A DNA stretch of 40,974 nt from Rhodocyclaceae bacterium (GTDB lineage Bacteria > Pseudomonadota > Gammaproteobacteria > Burkholderiales > Rhodocyclaceae): positions 1-40,974 of the forward strand of contig JAPKHL010000014.1 of the NCBI GenBank assembly GCA_026646875.1, read 5' to 3'. The translations under genes and the position numbers were made by a program. Shown here one piece after another: positions 9,376-18,256 of the stretch (its first letter is position 1; each line of letters opens with the position of its first letter). The notes under the pieces were generated by a model that had not been told where the DNA came from, searched no databases, and saw only the letters and a list, made by a program, of their open reading frames with translations.

Positions 9376-12300
9376 CCCTGCCCGAACTGTCGATCCGGCG
9401 TCACGTTCTGGCGTGGATGCTCTCCGCCGTCCTCGTGCTCTTCGGCGTCATCGCCTACGAGCGGATCGGGATGGACCGCTACCCCTACATCGAATTCCCG
9501 GTCGTTTCGATCTCGACCGCCATGCGCGGCGCCAATCCCGACATCGTCGACGCCTCGATCACCAACGTCATCGAAAGCTCGATCAACAGCGTCCCGGGGA
9601 TCGAGCACATCCAGTCGACCTCGTCCCCGGGGGTCTCGATCATCAACGTCACCTTCAGCCTGGAAAAGAAGATCGACGTCGCCTTCAACGAGGTCCAGGC
9701 CAAGGTCAACCAGGTACTGCGCCGGCTGCCGGACGACATCGACCCGCCGATCGTCGCCAAGGTGGAAACCAACGCCCAGCCGATCATGTGGCTGGCCCTG
9801 CAGGGTGACCGCACGCAACAGCAGCTCAACCAGTACGCACTGAACACCGTCAAAAAACGGCTGGAAACCATCGATGGTGTCGGCGAAGTCCGGCTTGGCG
9901 GGCGCCGCGACCGCACCATCCGCGTCGACCTCCTGCCGGCGCGCATGGCCGCCCTCGCCGTCACTGCCCAGGATGTCTCGCAAGCCTTCGCCCGCGAGCA
10001 TGTCCAGCTCGCCGGCGGCTTCGTGGTCGGCAAGACGACGGAGAATCTCGTCAAGCTCGATCTCGAATTCCACACCATCGACGAGTTGAAGCAGTTGATC
10101 GTCGCCTGGAAGAACAACGCGCCCATCCGCCTCGCCGACATCGCCGAAATCGAGGACGGGCTTGCCGATTACCGCCAGCTTGCCCGCTTCAATGGCGAAA
10201 CGACGGTCGGCCTGGGCATCGTCAAGGTGGCCAATACCAACACCGTGGCCATCGTGGACCGTATCCTCGAACGGCTGGAAAGCGAGATCCGCCCGCAACT
10301 GCCCCCGGGCATGCGCATTTCGGTGGTATCCAACGACGCCGTGTTCATCCTCGAGATCGTCGAATCGCTGAAGGAACATCTCGTCGAGGGCACCCTGCTC
10401 GCCGCCCTGGTCGTCTGGCTCTTCCTGCGTTCGCTCCGCTCGACGCTGATCATCGCCCTGGCCATCCCGGTCTCGCTGATGGGCGCCATCGCCGTCATCT
10501 ACTTCTTCGGCTACACCCTCAACTCCCTGACGCTGCTCGCACTGCTGCTGCTCATCGGCGTCGTCGTCGACGACGCCATCGTCGTCCTGGAAAACATCTT
10601 CAGGCACCGCGAGGAAATCGACCCGGATCCGGTGTCCGCCGCCATCAACGGCGCCAACGAGGTGGTTTTCGCCGTCTTCGCCGCCACCCTGTCGCTGGTC
10701 GCCATCTTTGCCCCGGTAATCTTCATCAGCGGCATCATCGGCCAGTTCTTCCGTTCCTTCGCCGTTGTCGTCACCTTCGGCGTGCTCGTCTCGCTCTTCG
10801 TCTCGCTGACGCTGACCCCCATGCTCTGCGCGCGCTACCTGAAGGTCAGCCATGGCGGCAGCACCGCCGGCGGCCTGCCCGGCGCGCTCGAACGCTTCTT
10901 CGCGGGCATGGAAGGCATCTACCGCAGCCTCCTCCGCTGGGCCCTCGGCCATCGCTGGATGGTCGTACTGCTGACCGTCCTGACGGTCGCCTCGAGCGGT
11001 TTCTTCTTCGCCAACATCGGCAAGACCTTCGCGCCCGAGCAGGACGAAGGCCGCTTCCTCGTTTACCTGCGCACCCCGCTCGGCTCGTCGATCGACTACA
11101 CCGACTCCCGCCTGAAGATGGTCGAGGAGGTTCTGCGCCGGCATCCGGCGGTATTCACCGAATTCGCGCTGATCGGCCTTGGCAGCGCCGGCCAGGTCAA
11201 CCAGGGCACGGTCGTCGCCCGCATGCTGCCGCGCGGAGAACGCAGCATCAGCCAGCAGGAACTGTTGCCGGTACTGCGCAAGGAGCTGGCGCAGATTCCC
11301 GGCGCCCGCGTCTTCGCGGCGCCCTACCCGATGGTGCAGGGACAGCGCGGAGAACCCCTGCAGTTCGTGCTGGCCGGCGAGAACCTGCAGGAGGTCGGCC
11401 GCCTGACCCGCGAGCTGCAGGGCCGCCTGGCCGCCGAACCGGGCATCGGCCGCCTCGACACCGATCTCCAGCTCGACCTGCCGCAGCTCGTCTTCCAACC
11501 CGACCGCCTGCGCATCGCCGCCGCGCAGCTCGATACGCGGGACGTCGCTCTTGCCATCAACATGCTCACCGGTGGCGTGGATATCGCCAAGTTCAACGAC
11601 GAACCCGGCGACGGCACCCGCTACGACATCCGGGTCAAGGGGCGCGACGGGGAATTCGGCCAGCCGGCCGATCTCGCAAAGATCTATCTGCGCAGCCGCG
11701 ACGAGCGGCTGGTGCGCCTCGACTCGGTGGCCAGCTTCAAGCAGGCGCTCGGACCGGCGGTGATCGGACGCTACGACCTGCAATACGCGGCAACCTTCTT
11801 CGCCACCCCGACCATGCCGCTCGGCGACGCGGTGGACAAGGTGAAGCGCGTCGCTGCCGAAATCCTCCCCCCCGGCTACCAGGTCAAGCTGATCGGGCAG
11901 GCCGAGGAGTTCGGCAAGACCGTCAAGTACATGACCTTCGCCTTCGGCCTCGCGATGATTCTGCTCTACATGGTCCTCGCCAGCCAGTTCGACTCTTTCC
12001 TGCAACCCTTCATCGTCATGCTCGCGCAACCGCTCGCCATCATCGGCGGCGTCGCCGCGCTCTGGCTGTTCGGGCAGACGCTCAACATCTACTCGATGAT
12101 CGGGCTGGTACTGCTGATCGGCCTGGTCGCCAAGAACTCGATCCTCCTCGTCGACCTGACCAACCAGCGGCGCGGCGAAGGCATGGGCGTCGACGCCGCA
12201 CTCTCCGACGCCTGCCCGACGCGCATGCGGCCGGTGCTGATGACCTCGCTGACGGTGATCCTCGCCCTCTTCCCGGCCGCCCTCGGTCTCGGTGCCGGTG

Positions 12301-12440
12301 CCGAGACCAACCAGCCGCTGGCCATCGCGGTAATCGGCGGCATGGTCTCCTCGACGCTGCTCACCCTGGTCGTCGTCCCGGCCGTCTATTCGCTGGTCGA
12401 ACAGGCCCTGCAGCGACGGCAACCCGCCGGCCACCGCTGA
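9372..12440 (+). CDS. RND-family efflux pump permease (HAE1/MdtB-AcrB type)
   Basis: This is the inner-membrane proton-driven pump partner of the preceding adaptor. The ATG at 9372 overlaps the adaptor stop, giving 1022 residues, normal for HAE1 transporters. Seen: N-terminal transmembrane helix 1 (HVLAWMLSAVLVLFGVIAYERIG), a large periplasmic porter loop (about 35-330), helices 2-6 with the proton-relay pair Asp400-Asp401 in GVVVDDAIVVLENIFRH, a second loop (about 550-860), and helices 7-12 including the LVAKNSILLVDLTNQRR motif. All transport residues appear intact. The drug or metabolite transported is not evident. The MdtC/CzcA-like start is typical of pumps lacking a linked TolC homologue. 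Confidence 0.95.
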   Translation: MTLPELSIRRHVLAWMLSAVLVLFGVIAYERIGMDRYPYIEFPVVSISTAMRGANPDIVDASITNVIESSINSVPGIEHIQSTSSPGVSIINVTFSLEKKIDVAFNEVQAKVNQVLRRLPDDIDPPIVAKVETNAQPIMWLALQGDRTQQQLNQYALNTVKKRLETIDGVGEVRLGGRRDRTIRVDLLPARMAALAVTAQDVSQAFAREHVQLAGGFVVGKTTENLVKLDLEFHTIDELKQLIVAWKNNAPIRLADIAEIEDGLADYRQLARFNGETTVGLGIVKVANTNTVAIVDRILERLESEIRPQLPPGMRISVVSNDAVFILEIVESLKEHLVEGTLLAALVVWLFLRSLRSTLIIALAIPVSLMGAIAVIYFFGYTLNSLTLLALLLLIGVVVDDAIVVLENIFRHREEIDPDPVSAAINGANEVVFAVFAATLSLVAIFAPVIFISGIIGQFFRSFAVVVTFGVLVSLFVSLTLTPMLCARYLKVSHGGSTAGGLPGALERFFAGMEGIYRSLLRWALGHRWMVVLLTVLTVASSGFFFANIGKTFAPEQDEGRFLVYLRTPLGSSIDYTDSRLKMVEEVLRRHPAVFTEFALIGLGSAGQVNQGTVVARMLPRGERSISQQELLPVLRKELAQIPGARVFAAPYPMVQGQRGEPLQFVLAGENLQEVGRLTRELQGRLAAEPGIGRLDTDLQLDLPQLVFQPDRLRIAAAQLDTRDVALAINMLTGGVDIAKFNDEPGDGTRYDIRVKGRDGEFGQPADLAKIYLRSRDERLVRLDSVASFKQALGPAVIGRYDLQYAATFFATPTMPLGDAVDKVKRVAAEILPPGYQVKLIGQAEEFGKTVKYMTFAFGLAMILLYMVLASQFDSFLQPFIVMLAQPLAIIGGVAALWLFGQTLNIYSMIGLVLLIGLVAKNSILLVDLTNQRRGEGMGVDAALSDACPTRMRPVLMTSLTVILALFPAALGLGAGAETNQPLAIAVIGGMVSSTLLTLVVVPAVYSLVEQALQRRQPAGHR

Positions 12441-12449
12441 TCCGCGCGC

Positions 12450-12466
12450 TGCGGCAGATTGCCGCA
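12450..12466. promoter_or_regulatory. Perfect 7-base inverted repeat matching a RegA/PrrA-type box
   Basis: TGCGGCA-GAT-TGCCGCA lies between the RND pump stop and the kinase start. Its core GCGGC-N5-GCCGC fits the GCGNC-N5-GNCGC pattern described for RegA/PrrA regulators. It could instead be a short transcription-terminating hairpin for the pump operon, though no T-tract follows. TAAAAT at 12494-12499, eight bases before the kinase ATG, is the only -10-like element seen and has no matching -35. Confidence 0.4.
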
Positions 12467-12507
12467 CCCGCCACGGGGGGCGCGCGCCCGGCGTAAAATC
12501 GCGCCTG

Positions 12508-13914
12508 ATGACTTCCGGCAGCCCCCCCGCCCCCACCTCCGGTGCCACCTTCGCCGCCCCCCCCGGCCAGGCGGCCCCCGGCGCGCTGGCGCGGATCGTC
12601 GCGCTGCGGCGCATCGAGGTGCTGACCCAGGCCATCGTCCTCATCCTCGCTGTCGCCGGCCTGCGCATGCCGCTCGCTGTCGGACCGATGGCCGCGATCA
12701 TCGCCCTGCTGGCCCTGATCAACCTCGCCACCCAGTGGCGCATCGACCACGGCGGTAGCGCCAGCGACGGCGAAGTGTTCAGCCACCTCGCCGTGGATAC
12801 CGGCATCCTCGCGCTGCTGCTCTATTTCGCCGGTGGCTCGGCCAACCCCTTCGTGTCGCTGTTCCTGCTGCCGCCGACCCTCGCCGCCGCCACCCTGCCG
12901 GCGCGCCACGCCTGGGCAATGGCCGTCCTGACGTTGGCGCTCTACACCTTCCTGATGTTCTGGAACCTGCCGCTGCCGCCCCCGCAGGGCGAGCTGGCGC
13001 AACTCGACGCCCTGCTCGCCCGCGCCACCGGGGTTGCCCCGGAACATGCCGGCCACATGAGCGGCTTTGCCCTGCACGTGCTCGGCATGTGGCTCAACTT
13101 CGTGGTCAGCGCCGGCATCGTCGTCTTTTTCCTGACGCGCATGGCCGCCGCCCTGCGTCGGGGCGAGCGCGAACTCGCCGCGGCACGCGAGGCAGCGCTG
13201 CGCCACGAACAGATCCTCGCGCTCGGCACCCTGGCCGCAGGCGCGGCGCACAAGCTCGGCACACCGCTTGGAACGATGGCGGTGGTGATCCGCGAAATGT
13301 CGCTGGCGCATGCCGACAACCGCGAACTCGTCGACGACCTTGCGCTACTGCGCCAACAGGTCGACGCCTGCAAGCAGACCATCACCCAGATCCTGGCCTC
13401 GGCCGGCCAGGCCAGGGCGGACGGGCAGGCCGCCTGCGCGCTCGATGCCTGGCTGACGGAGATCGTCGAGGCCTGGCAGGTGATCCGTCCGCATGCCCGC
13501 CTGCGCATCGCGCTCGCGGGCCCCCGGCCGGCGCCCCGCGTCGTCGCCGAACGCACCCTCGAACAGGCGCTGCTCAACCTGCTCGACAATGCTGCCGACG
13601 CCAACGCCGGCAGCGATGCCCCGCTGCGCGTCACGGCCACCTGGGACGAGCATCGCCTGCGCGTCGAAATCCTCGACAACGGCCCCGGCCTCGACGACGA
13701 CGCCCGCGCCGGACTCGGCCAGCCGTTCCGCAGCGGCAAGCACGGCGATGCCGACAGCAACGCCGTCGGCGGTCTCGGCATCGGCTTCTTCCTCACGCAG
13801 ACCACCGTCGAACGCCTCGGTGGCCGGGTCGATCTCGACAACCGTCCGGACGCCCCGGGCGCCCGCACCCGCGTCGACCTGCCGCTCGCCCGCCTGACAC
13901 AGGAGACCCCATGA
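12508..13914 (+). CDS. regB: RegB/PrrB-type redox sensor histidine kinase
   Basis: This is a membrane sensor kinase of the RegB/PrrB/ActS/RoxS group, which reports respiratory or quinone redox state. The 468 residues have about six transmembrane helices (about 45-225) including the conserved GGSANPFVSLFLLPP stretch, the ubiquinone-site motif of RegB. The H-box LGTLAAGAAHKLGTPL has phospho-acceptor His248. A cysteine at residue 288 (QQVDACKQTI) sits where RegB carries its redox-active Cys265. The N-box LLNLLDNAADAN and G-boxes DNGPGL and GGLGIGFFL are present. The residue after His248 is Lys, where RegB proteins and most HisKA kinases have an acidic residue. Its stop overlaps the response-regulator start. 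A long Pro/Ala-rich N-terminus (about 35 residues) is unusual. Confidence 0.9.
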   Translation: MTSGSPPAPTSGATFAAPPGQAAPGALARIVALRRIEVLTQAIVLILAVAGLRMPLAVGPMAAIIALLALINLATQWRIDHGGSASDGEVFSHLAVDTGILALLLYFAGGSANPFVSLFLLPPTLAAATLPARHAWAMAVLTLALYTFLMFWNLPLPPPQGELAQLDALLARATGVAPEHAGHMSGFALHVLGMWLNFVVSAGIVVFFLTRMAAALRRGERELAAAREAALRHEQILALGTLAAGAAHKLGTPLGTMAVVIREMSLAHADNRELVDDLALLRQQVDACKQTITQILASAGQARADGQAACALDAWLTEIVEAWQVIRPHARLRIALAGPRPAPRVVAERTLEQALLNLLDNAADANAGSDAPLRVTATWDEHRLRVEILDNGPGLDDDARAGLGQPFRSGKHGDADSNAVGGLGIGFFLTQTTVERLGGRVDLDNRPDAPGARTRVDLPLARLTQETP

Positions 13915-14470
13915 GCCCCGCCCCTGCCCCCTGCGACGACGACCGATCCTCGCTCCTGCTCGTCGACGACGACGAAGCCTTCCGCCGCGTCCTCGCGCGC
14001 GCGCTCGACCGCCGCGGTTATGCCGTATGCACCGCCGCCAGCGTCGAGGAGGCGCTCCAGAAAGCGCAGCTGCAATCCCCGGAATACGCCGTGGTGGATC
14101 TGCGGATGCCGGGCGACTCCGGTCTGGTGCTGATCGAACGGCTGATCGAGCTCGACCCCAACACGCGCATCGTCATGCTCACCGGCTATGCCAGCATCGC
14201 CACCGCCATCGAGGCCATCAAGCTCGGCGCCATCCACTACCTGGCCAAGCCCTGCGACGCCGACGAAGTGGTCGCTGCCCTGAACAAGAGCGCGGAAGGC
14301 GATGCCACGCTGCCGGTCTCCGATTCCCCGCTGTCGGTCGACCGGCTCGAATGGGAGCATATCCAGCGCGTGCTGGCCGAACACCAGGGCAACATCTCCT
14401 CCACGGCACGCGCCCTGAAGATGCATCGCCGCACCCTGCAGCGCAAGCTGTCCAAGCATCCCGCGAAGGC

Positions 14471-14474
<4 letters not shown>
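13911..14474 (+). CDS. regA: RegA/PrrA-type response regulator with Fis-like DNA-binding domain
   Basis: This is the cognate regulator of the preceding kinase. The 187 residues contain a receiver domain (about 14-125) with acidic pocket Asp19-Asp20-Asp21, phospho-acceptor Asp63 in YAVVDLRMPGDSGL, Thr/Ala switch LTGYASIATAIEAIKLGA and Lys in YLAKPCD. A short linker leads to a C-terminal Fis-type helix-turn-helix (about 140-183) with NISSTARALKMHRRTLQRKL, nearly invariant in RegA/PrrA/ActR/RoxR. These regulators control redox-responsive genes (terminal oxidases, carbon and nitrogen metabolism). The ATG overlaps the kinase stop, and its own stop overlaps the hslR start. Confidence 0.93.
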
Positions 14475-14875
<401 letters not shown>

Positions 14876-14902
14876 GGGTTCCCCCCGCGGAGGCGGGAAC
14901 CC
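14876..14902 (+). terminator. Hairpin after hslR
   Basis: GGGTTCCC (14876-14883) pairs with GGGAACCC (14895-14902) around a GC-rich loop, starting one base after the hslR stop. No T-tract follows, so it could be a weak terminator or an mRNA-end structure. Confidence 0.5.
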
Positions 14903-14951
14903 GGAATACAATCGCGGTTCCAACGCAGCTCCCCTCCTCCGCGCCCCCGCC

Positions 14952-16163
14952 ATGTTCCGCTCGCTCAACACCCCCGCCCTCTGGGCGATCACCCTCGCCG
15001 CCGCCGGGATCATGATGGTCACCATGGGGGCCCGCCAGTCGCTCGGGCTCTTCGTCGCGCCGCTCAACGCCAGCACCGGCCTTGGCATCGCCTCGATCAG
15101 CCTGGCCCTGGCCGTTGGGCAGTTCGTCTGGGGCGCCATCCAGCCGGTGGCCGGCGCCGTCGCCGACCGTTACGGTCCCGGCCGCGTGCTGGTCGCTGGC
15201 CTCCTCCTGCTGGCCCTGGGCAGCGCGTTGACGCCGTTCATGGACAGCACCTGGGGCCTCGTCGTCACCCTCGGCCTGCTCTCGGCGATGGGCTCGGGCG
15301 CCGGCAGCTTCTCGGTGCTGATCGGTGCCGCCGCCCACCGTCTGCCCCTGGAAGCGCGTGGCGCCGCCTCGGGCATGATCAATGCCGGTGGCTCCTTCGG
15401 CCAGTTCATCTTCGCCCCCATCCTGCAGAAGCTGATCCAGGCCTTCGGCTGGATGAGCGCCCTCTGGTCGCTGGCGCTGCTGACCCTGGCCGCGCTGCCG
15501 CTGGTTGGCGTGCTCTCCCGGGGCGGCAGCGCCGCGCACGCACCGGCCGCCGACGGCAAGGGGCTCGGACAGAGCGTCCGCGAGGCGCTGCGCGACCGCA
15601 GCTACCTGCTGCTGCACGCAGGCTTCTTCACCTGCGGTTTCCATATCGCCTTCCTCGTCACCCACCTGCCCGGCGAAGTCGATCTGTGCGGACTGCCGGC
15701 CTCGGTGGCCAGCTGGGCGCTGGCCATCATCGGCCTCACCAATATCGCCGGCAGCCTCTACGCCGGCTGGTGCGTCGCACACTACCGCAGCAAGCTCATC
15801 CTGTTCTGGATGTACGGCTCCCGCGCCGCGATGGTTGCGCTCTATCTCGTGGCGCCGAAGACCGACCTCACCTTCTACATCTTCGCCGCCGGACTCGGCT
15901 TCACCTGGCTGGCCACCGTACCGCCGACCGCCGCCATCGTCGGAAAGCTGTTCGGCGTGCGCTACCTCGGCACCCTGTTCGGACTGACCTTGCTCTCGCA
16001 CCAGATTGGCGGCTTCCTCGGCGCCTGGCTGGGCGGCATCGCCCTCACCCGCTTCGGCGACTACGGCTGGATGTGGTACGCCGACATCGTTCTTGCCACC
16101 GCCGCCGCGCTGGTCAACCTGCCGATCCGAGAAGCCCCGGTCGCCCGCCCGCAGGCCGCGTGA
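14952..16163 (+). CDS. Major facilitator superfamily transporter
   Basis: This is a twelve-helix inner-membrane transporter of 403 residues. The start is ATG 14952 (MFRSLNTPALWAITLAAAG); a longer in-frame reading from 14598 overlaps hslR and is not credible. Seen: the MFS signature between helices 2 and 3 (VAGAVADRYGPGRVLVAG), a central hydrophilic loop (about 200-225) and two symmetrical six-helix halves. The GARQSLGLFVAPLNASTGLG and GAASGMINAGGSFGQFIFAP segments resemble the monocarboxylate/oxalate-formate antiporter-like group. The substrate is not identifiable. It stands alone between two hairpins. Confidence 0.88.
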   Translation: MFRSLNTPALWAITLAAAGIMMVTMGARQSLGLFVAPLNASTGLGIASISLALAVGQFVWGAIQPVAGAVADRYGPGRVLVAGLLLLALGSALTPFMDSTWGLVVTLGLLSAMGSGAGSFSVLIGAAAHRLPLEARGAASGMINAGGSFGQFIFAPILQKLIQAFGWMSALWSLALLTLAALPLVGVLSRGGSAAHAPAADGKGLGQSVREALRDRSYLLLHAGFFTCGFHIAFLVTHLPGEVDLCGLPASVASWALAIIGLTNIAGSLYAGWCVAHYRSKLILFWMYGSRAAMVALYLVAPKTDLTFYIFAAGLGFTWLATVPPTAAIVGKLFGVRYLGTLFGLTLLSHQIGGFLGAWLGGIALTRFGDYGWMWYADIVLATAAALVNLPIREAPVARPQAA

Positions 16164-16193
16164 GCGCCGCCGGCCGGGCAGCGCAGACCGGAA

Positions 16194-16225
16194 ACGACGA
16201 ACCCCGCCGGAGCGGGGTTCGTCGT
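16194..16225. terminator. Strong bidirectional hairpin between convergent genes
   Basis: ACGACGAACCCCGC (16194-16207) and its exact reverse complement (16212-16225) form a perfect 14-base-pair stem with a four-base loop CGGA. It lies in the 82-base gap between the convergent MFS and PEP-CTERM genes and can serve both. No T-tract is present on either side. Confidence 0.75.
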
Positions 16226-16245
16226 CACGGCGGAATCGCCGGAAA

Positions 16246-16878
16246 TCAGGCGGCCGGGCGCTTGCGCCGCTGATAGCCGAGACCGGCCAGGGCAATCCCC
16301 AGCAGGGCCAGCGAAGCGGGCTCCGGAACCTGCTGCGCGCCGCTCGTCACGAAGCGCGCGTTGTCGAGGGCGAAGGTTTCGACGCCGATCGTCGGATTGG
16401 TTTCATTGAACGTGACCGACACGAACGGGGTATCCGAAACGATGCCGAAGAACTCGCCCGCGAACGATGCCGGAATGGCGGTGGAAACGATCTGCGTGGT
16501 CAGGTCGGCGAAGGTCAGCAGCAGGGTGATGCCGGAGCCCTGGCCACCGGGGCCGGCGAGGTTCCAGTCCGCGCCGAAGGCCGTGGCGCCGGTGCCGAAG
16601 AGGAATTGCGGCTTGGTGGTCTGGGTGTCTTCGGCGCGGTCGTTGTAGGTGCCGCTCGAGATATCGCCGGGGCGATTGCTGCCGAAAACCACGGATAGCC
16701 CGGGAACCAGCGTGGTATCGGCGAAATCCTCGACGACCACGGGACCGCCCGCGCCGGCAAGCCAGCCGGCGTAGTTGTTCGAGAACACGGAAACCACGGC
16801 AGCCTGGGCAGGGAGCGCGGCACCGAGGGTGATGGCACTGGCGACAGCGAGTTGAGCAAGCGTCTTGTTGATTTTCAT
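16246..16878 (-). CDS. PEP-CTERM sorting-domain protein (exported)
   Basis: This is a secreted or envelope protein handled by the exosortase/PEP-CTERM system, common in biofilm- and floc-forming Gram-negative bacteria. From the ATG at 16878 (CTGGAG ribosome-binding site 5 bases upstream) it is 210 residues. It has a signal peptide (MKINKTLAQLAVASAITLGA, cleavage likely after ALPAQA) and a beta-rich central region with no recognised domain. The C-terminal tail VPEPASLALLGIALAGLGYQ then RRKRP is a complete PEP motif, transmembrane helix and basic cluster. The protein contains no cysteine and is rich in Gly, Ala and Thr. No exosortase is in the window, so it must be encoded elsewhere. A sigma-54 promoter precedes it. 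Confidence 0.9.
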   Translation of the reverse strand: MKINKTLAQLAVASAITLGAALPAQAAVVSVFSNNYAGWLAGAGGPVVVEDFADTTLVPGLSVVFGSNRPGDISSGTYNDRAEDTQTTKPQFLFGTGATAFGADWNLAGPGGQGSGITLLLTFADLTTQIVSTAIPASFAGEFFGIVSDTPFVSVTFNETNPTIGVETFALDNARFVTSGAQQVPEPASLALLGIALAGLGYQRRKRPAA

Positions 16879-16922
16879 GATGGCTCCAGAATGAGTAACC
16901 CGACGTGAGTCGACCCAATCAA

Positions 16923-16937
16923 GCAACTTCCACGCCA
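16923..16937 (-). promoter_or_regulatory. Sigma-54 (-24/-12) promoter of the PEP-CTERM gene
   Basis: Minus-strand TGGCGTGGAAGTTGC agrees with the sigma-54 consensus TGGCACG-N4-TTGC at all but two positions and keeps the exact 10 bases between the invariant GG (-24) and GC (-12). Transcription would start near 16911, about 33 bases before the start codon. Sigma-54 control of PEP-CTERM genes through PrsK/PrsR is known from Zoogloea-type floc formers. Confidence 0.7.
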
Positions 16938-16970
16938 AAGGTAATAAAGCCGTCAAAAAATCCGCACAAA

Positions 16971-16986
16971 CGATTGATATCAAACG
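16971..16986. promoter_or_regulatory. Palindrome upstream of the sigma-54 promoter
   Basis: CGATTGATATCAAACG is a 16-base inverted repeat with one mismatched pair and a perfect 10-base core (TTGATATCAA, 16974-16983), about 60-75 bases upstream of the predicted transcription start. A second inverted repeat, CATGC-CAAAA-GCATG, lies at 17008-17022. Either could be an activator (PrsR-like) site; this is inference from position. Confidence 0.4.
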
Positions 16987-17108
16987 ACATAAATCGCACG
17001 CATAAAACATGCCAAAAGCATGACACCCCCGCCCCCCGGAGAGAGTGTAAAAAAATCCGACAGCCATCCCCGCCCGAAAACCCGACGCTCCCCAAGAAGA
17101 TCCAGCGG

Positions 17109-18032
17109 TCAGGCGACGAGATCGCCGTCCTCATCGCGCAAGGCACCGGCACGGATCAGGTCGGTCGCCAGCCAGGCCGCCAGGGTTTCGTTATCGTCGC
17201 CGAGATAACGGGCATTGACGCTCTGCGCGAAGGACAGCCCGGCGAGGAAGGCCGGTAGCTCGCGGCGCGGCAGCCGGCGCCGCTCGAGCAGCGCGAAGGC
17301 GACGATCACCTTCAGGGCATGTCGGGCCAGCGATTCGATGTCGGCAGCAAAACCGTCGAGCCGGCGATAGGCGCGCGCGAAGGCATCGTCCACCTCGACA
17401 AAGGGGGCACCATGCCCGGGAATCACCACATCCACCGGCAGGCGCGCCAGCGCATCGAGCGTGGCGCGCGTCGCGGCAATGCCGCCGCCATCGCCGGGGT
17501 GCGCGAGCAGCTCGGAAAAGATCACACCGAAACCGTTGCGCCACAACGCATCGCCCGAGATCAGCACGCGCTTCTCGGCATTGTGGAAGGCCAGCGCATC
17601 CATGTCGTGGCCGGGAACGGCGATCGCCTGCCAGACCAGCCCGCCGAATTCGAAGTGCTCGCCGGCGCGCAGCAGGGCATCGTGCCGGAAACGGGCGGCG
17701 CGCTGGCCGAGCGGCGACAGCAGCAGCGCCTCCTCGTCCCATTCGGCGATGCGGGCATCGATGCCGGCGGGAACCGCGATCTCGCAGCCGAACGCCGTCT
17801 GCAGCGCGGCATTGCCGCCGATATGGTCGGAATGGGCATGCGTGTTGATCAGCCGGGTCAGCCTCCGCCCGTCGAGCGCGCGTTCGACGAGCGCCACGGT
17901 CTGGGCGGCGTGGCTGACGTACCCGCTGTCGATCAGCTCGGCGCGCTCGCCGGCAAAACCGAGAATGTTGTTGGAGGACAGCCAGCCACGCTCCAGAACG
18001 CACAGGCTCGGCGGCAGCAGGGAAGCGCTCAT
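17109..18032 (-). CDS. Metallo-beta-lactamase-fold hydrolase, last gene of the liu run
   Basis: This is a cytoplasmic MBL-fold protein of 307 residues from the ATG at 18032, which overlaps the stop of the upstream DUF1289 gene (ATGA). The metal site THAHSDHIGG supplies His65, His67, Asp69 and His70. Further ligands are likely His in AVPGHDMDALAF, Asp in LISGDALW and His in VIPGHGAPF. The fold resembles glyoxalase II/quinoprotein-relay-type hydrolases. A helical C-terminal extension (about 235-307) is present. The substrate is unknown; at the end of an acyl-CoA catabolic run a thioester or glutathione-thioester substrate is plausible but not shown. About 230 bases of non-coding sequence follow before the PEP-CTERM gene. 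Confidence 0.85.
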   Translation of the reverse strand: MSASLLPPSLCVLERGWLSSNNILGFAGERAELIDSGYVSHAAQTVALVERALDGRRLTRLINTHAHSDHIGGNAALQTAFGCEIAVPAGIDARIAEWDEEALLLSPLGQRAARFRHDALLRAGEHFEFGGLVWQAIAVPGHDMDALAFHNAEKRVLISGDALWRNGFGVIFSELLAHPGDGGGIAATRATLDALARLPVDVVIPGHGAPFVEVDDAFARAYRRLDGFAADIESLARHALKVIVAFALLERRRLPRRELPAFLAGLSFAQSVNARYLGDDNETLAAWLATDLIRAGALRDEDGDLVA

Positions 18033-18217
18033 GGCGCAGGCGTGTCGGGATCGCCGGACGGGGGCGCGGGCATGGTCGCAGCCGACGCGGACGCCGCCAG
18101 TTCGACCACCACCACGGGCGAAGCCAGCGGCGGCCGGCCGCAGCCGAGGCAATAGCCGGAATCGGGATCGATCATGCAGACCCCGACACAGGGATAGGGA
18201 TCGTCGCCTTCGCTCAT
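18029..18217 (-). CDS. DUF1289 mini-protein, short form lacking the helical half
   Basis: A 62-residue protein from ATG 18217 (an in-frame GTG at 18256 would add 13 residues). It carries the DUF1289 cysteine motif YPCVGVCMIDPDSGYCLGC, four cysteines likely to bind a metal. It lacks the RTLDEIAGW helix that normally follows in DUF1289 proteins. Instead it runs into an Ala/Pro-rich tail (ASASAATMPAPPSGDPDTPAP). It is adjacent to a full-length paralogue and overlaps the MBL hydrolase start. Function is unknown. Confidence 0.7.
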   Translation of the reverse strand: MSEGDDPYPCVGVCMIDPDSGYCLGCGRPPLASPVVVVELAASASAATMPAPPSGDPDTPAP

Positions 18218-18256
18218 CGCCACCCGCCTCGCTCCGTCATTGTCCGCCCCCCACAC

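Noticed and set aside
9192..12806. 1204-codon open frame on the minus strand
   Set aside because: It is antisense to the RND adaptor and pump, rich in Asp/Gly/Arg/Val repeats with no domain, and explained by strong third-position GC bias of the real genes.
17040..17108. Terminator after the MBL hydrolase (T-run near 17050 on the minus strand)
   Set aside because: A T-tract is present but no convincing GC-rich stem directly precedes it.
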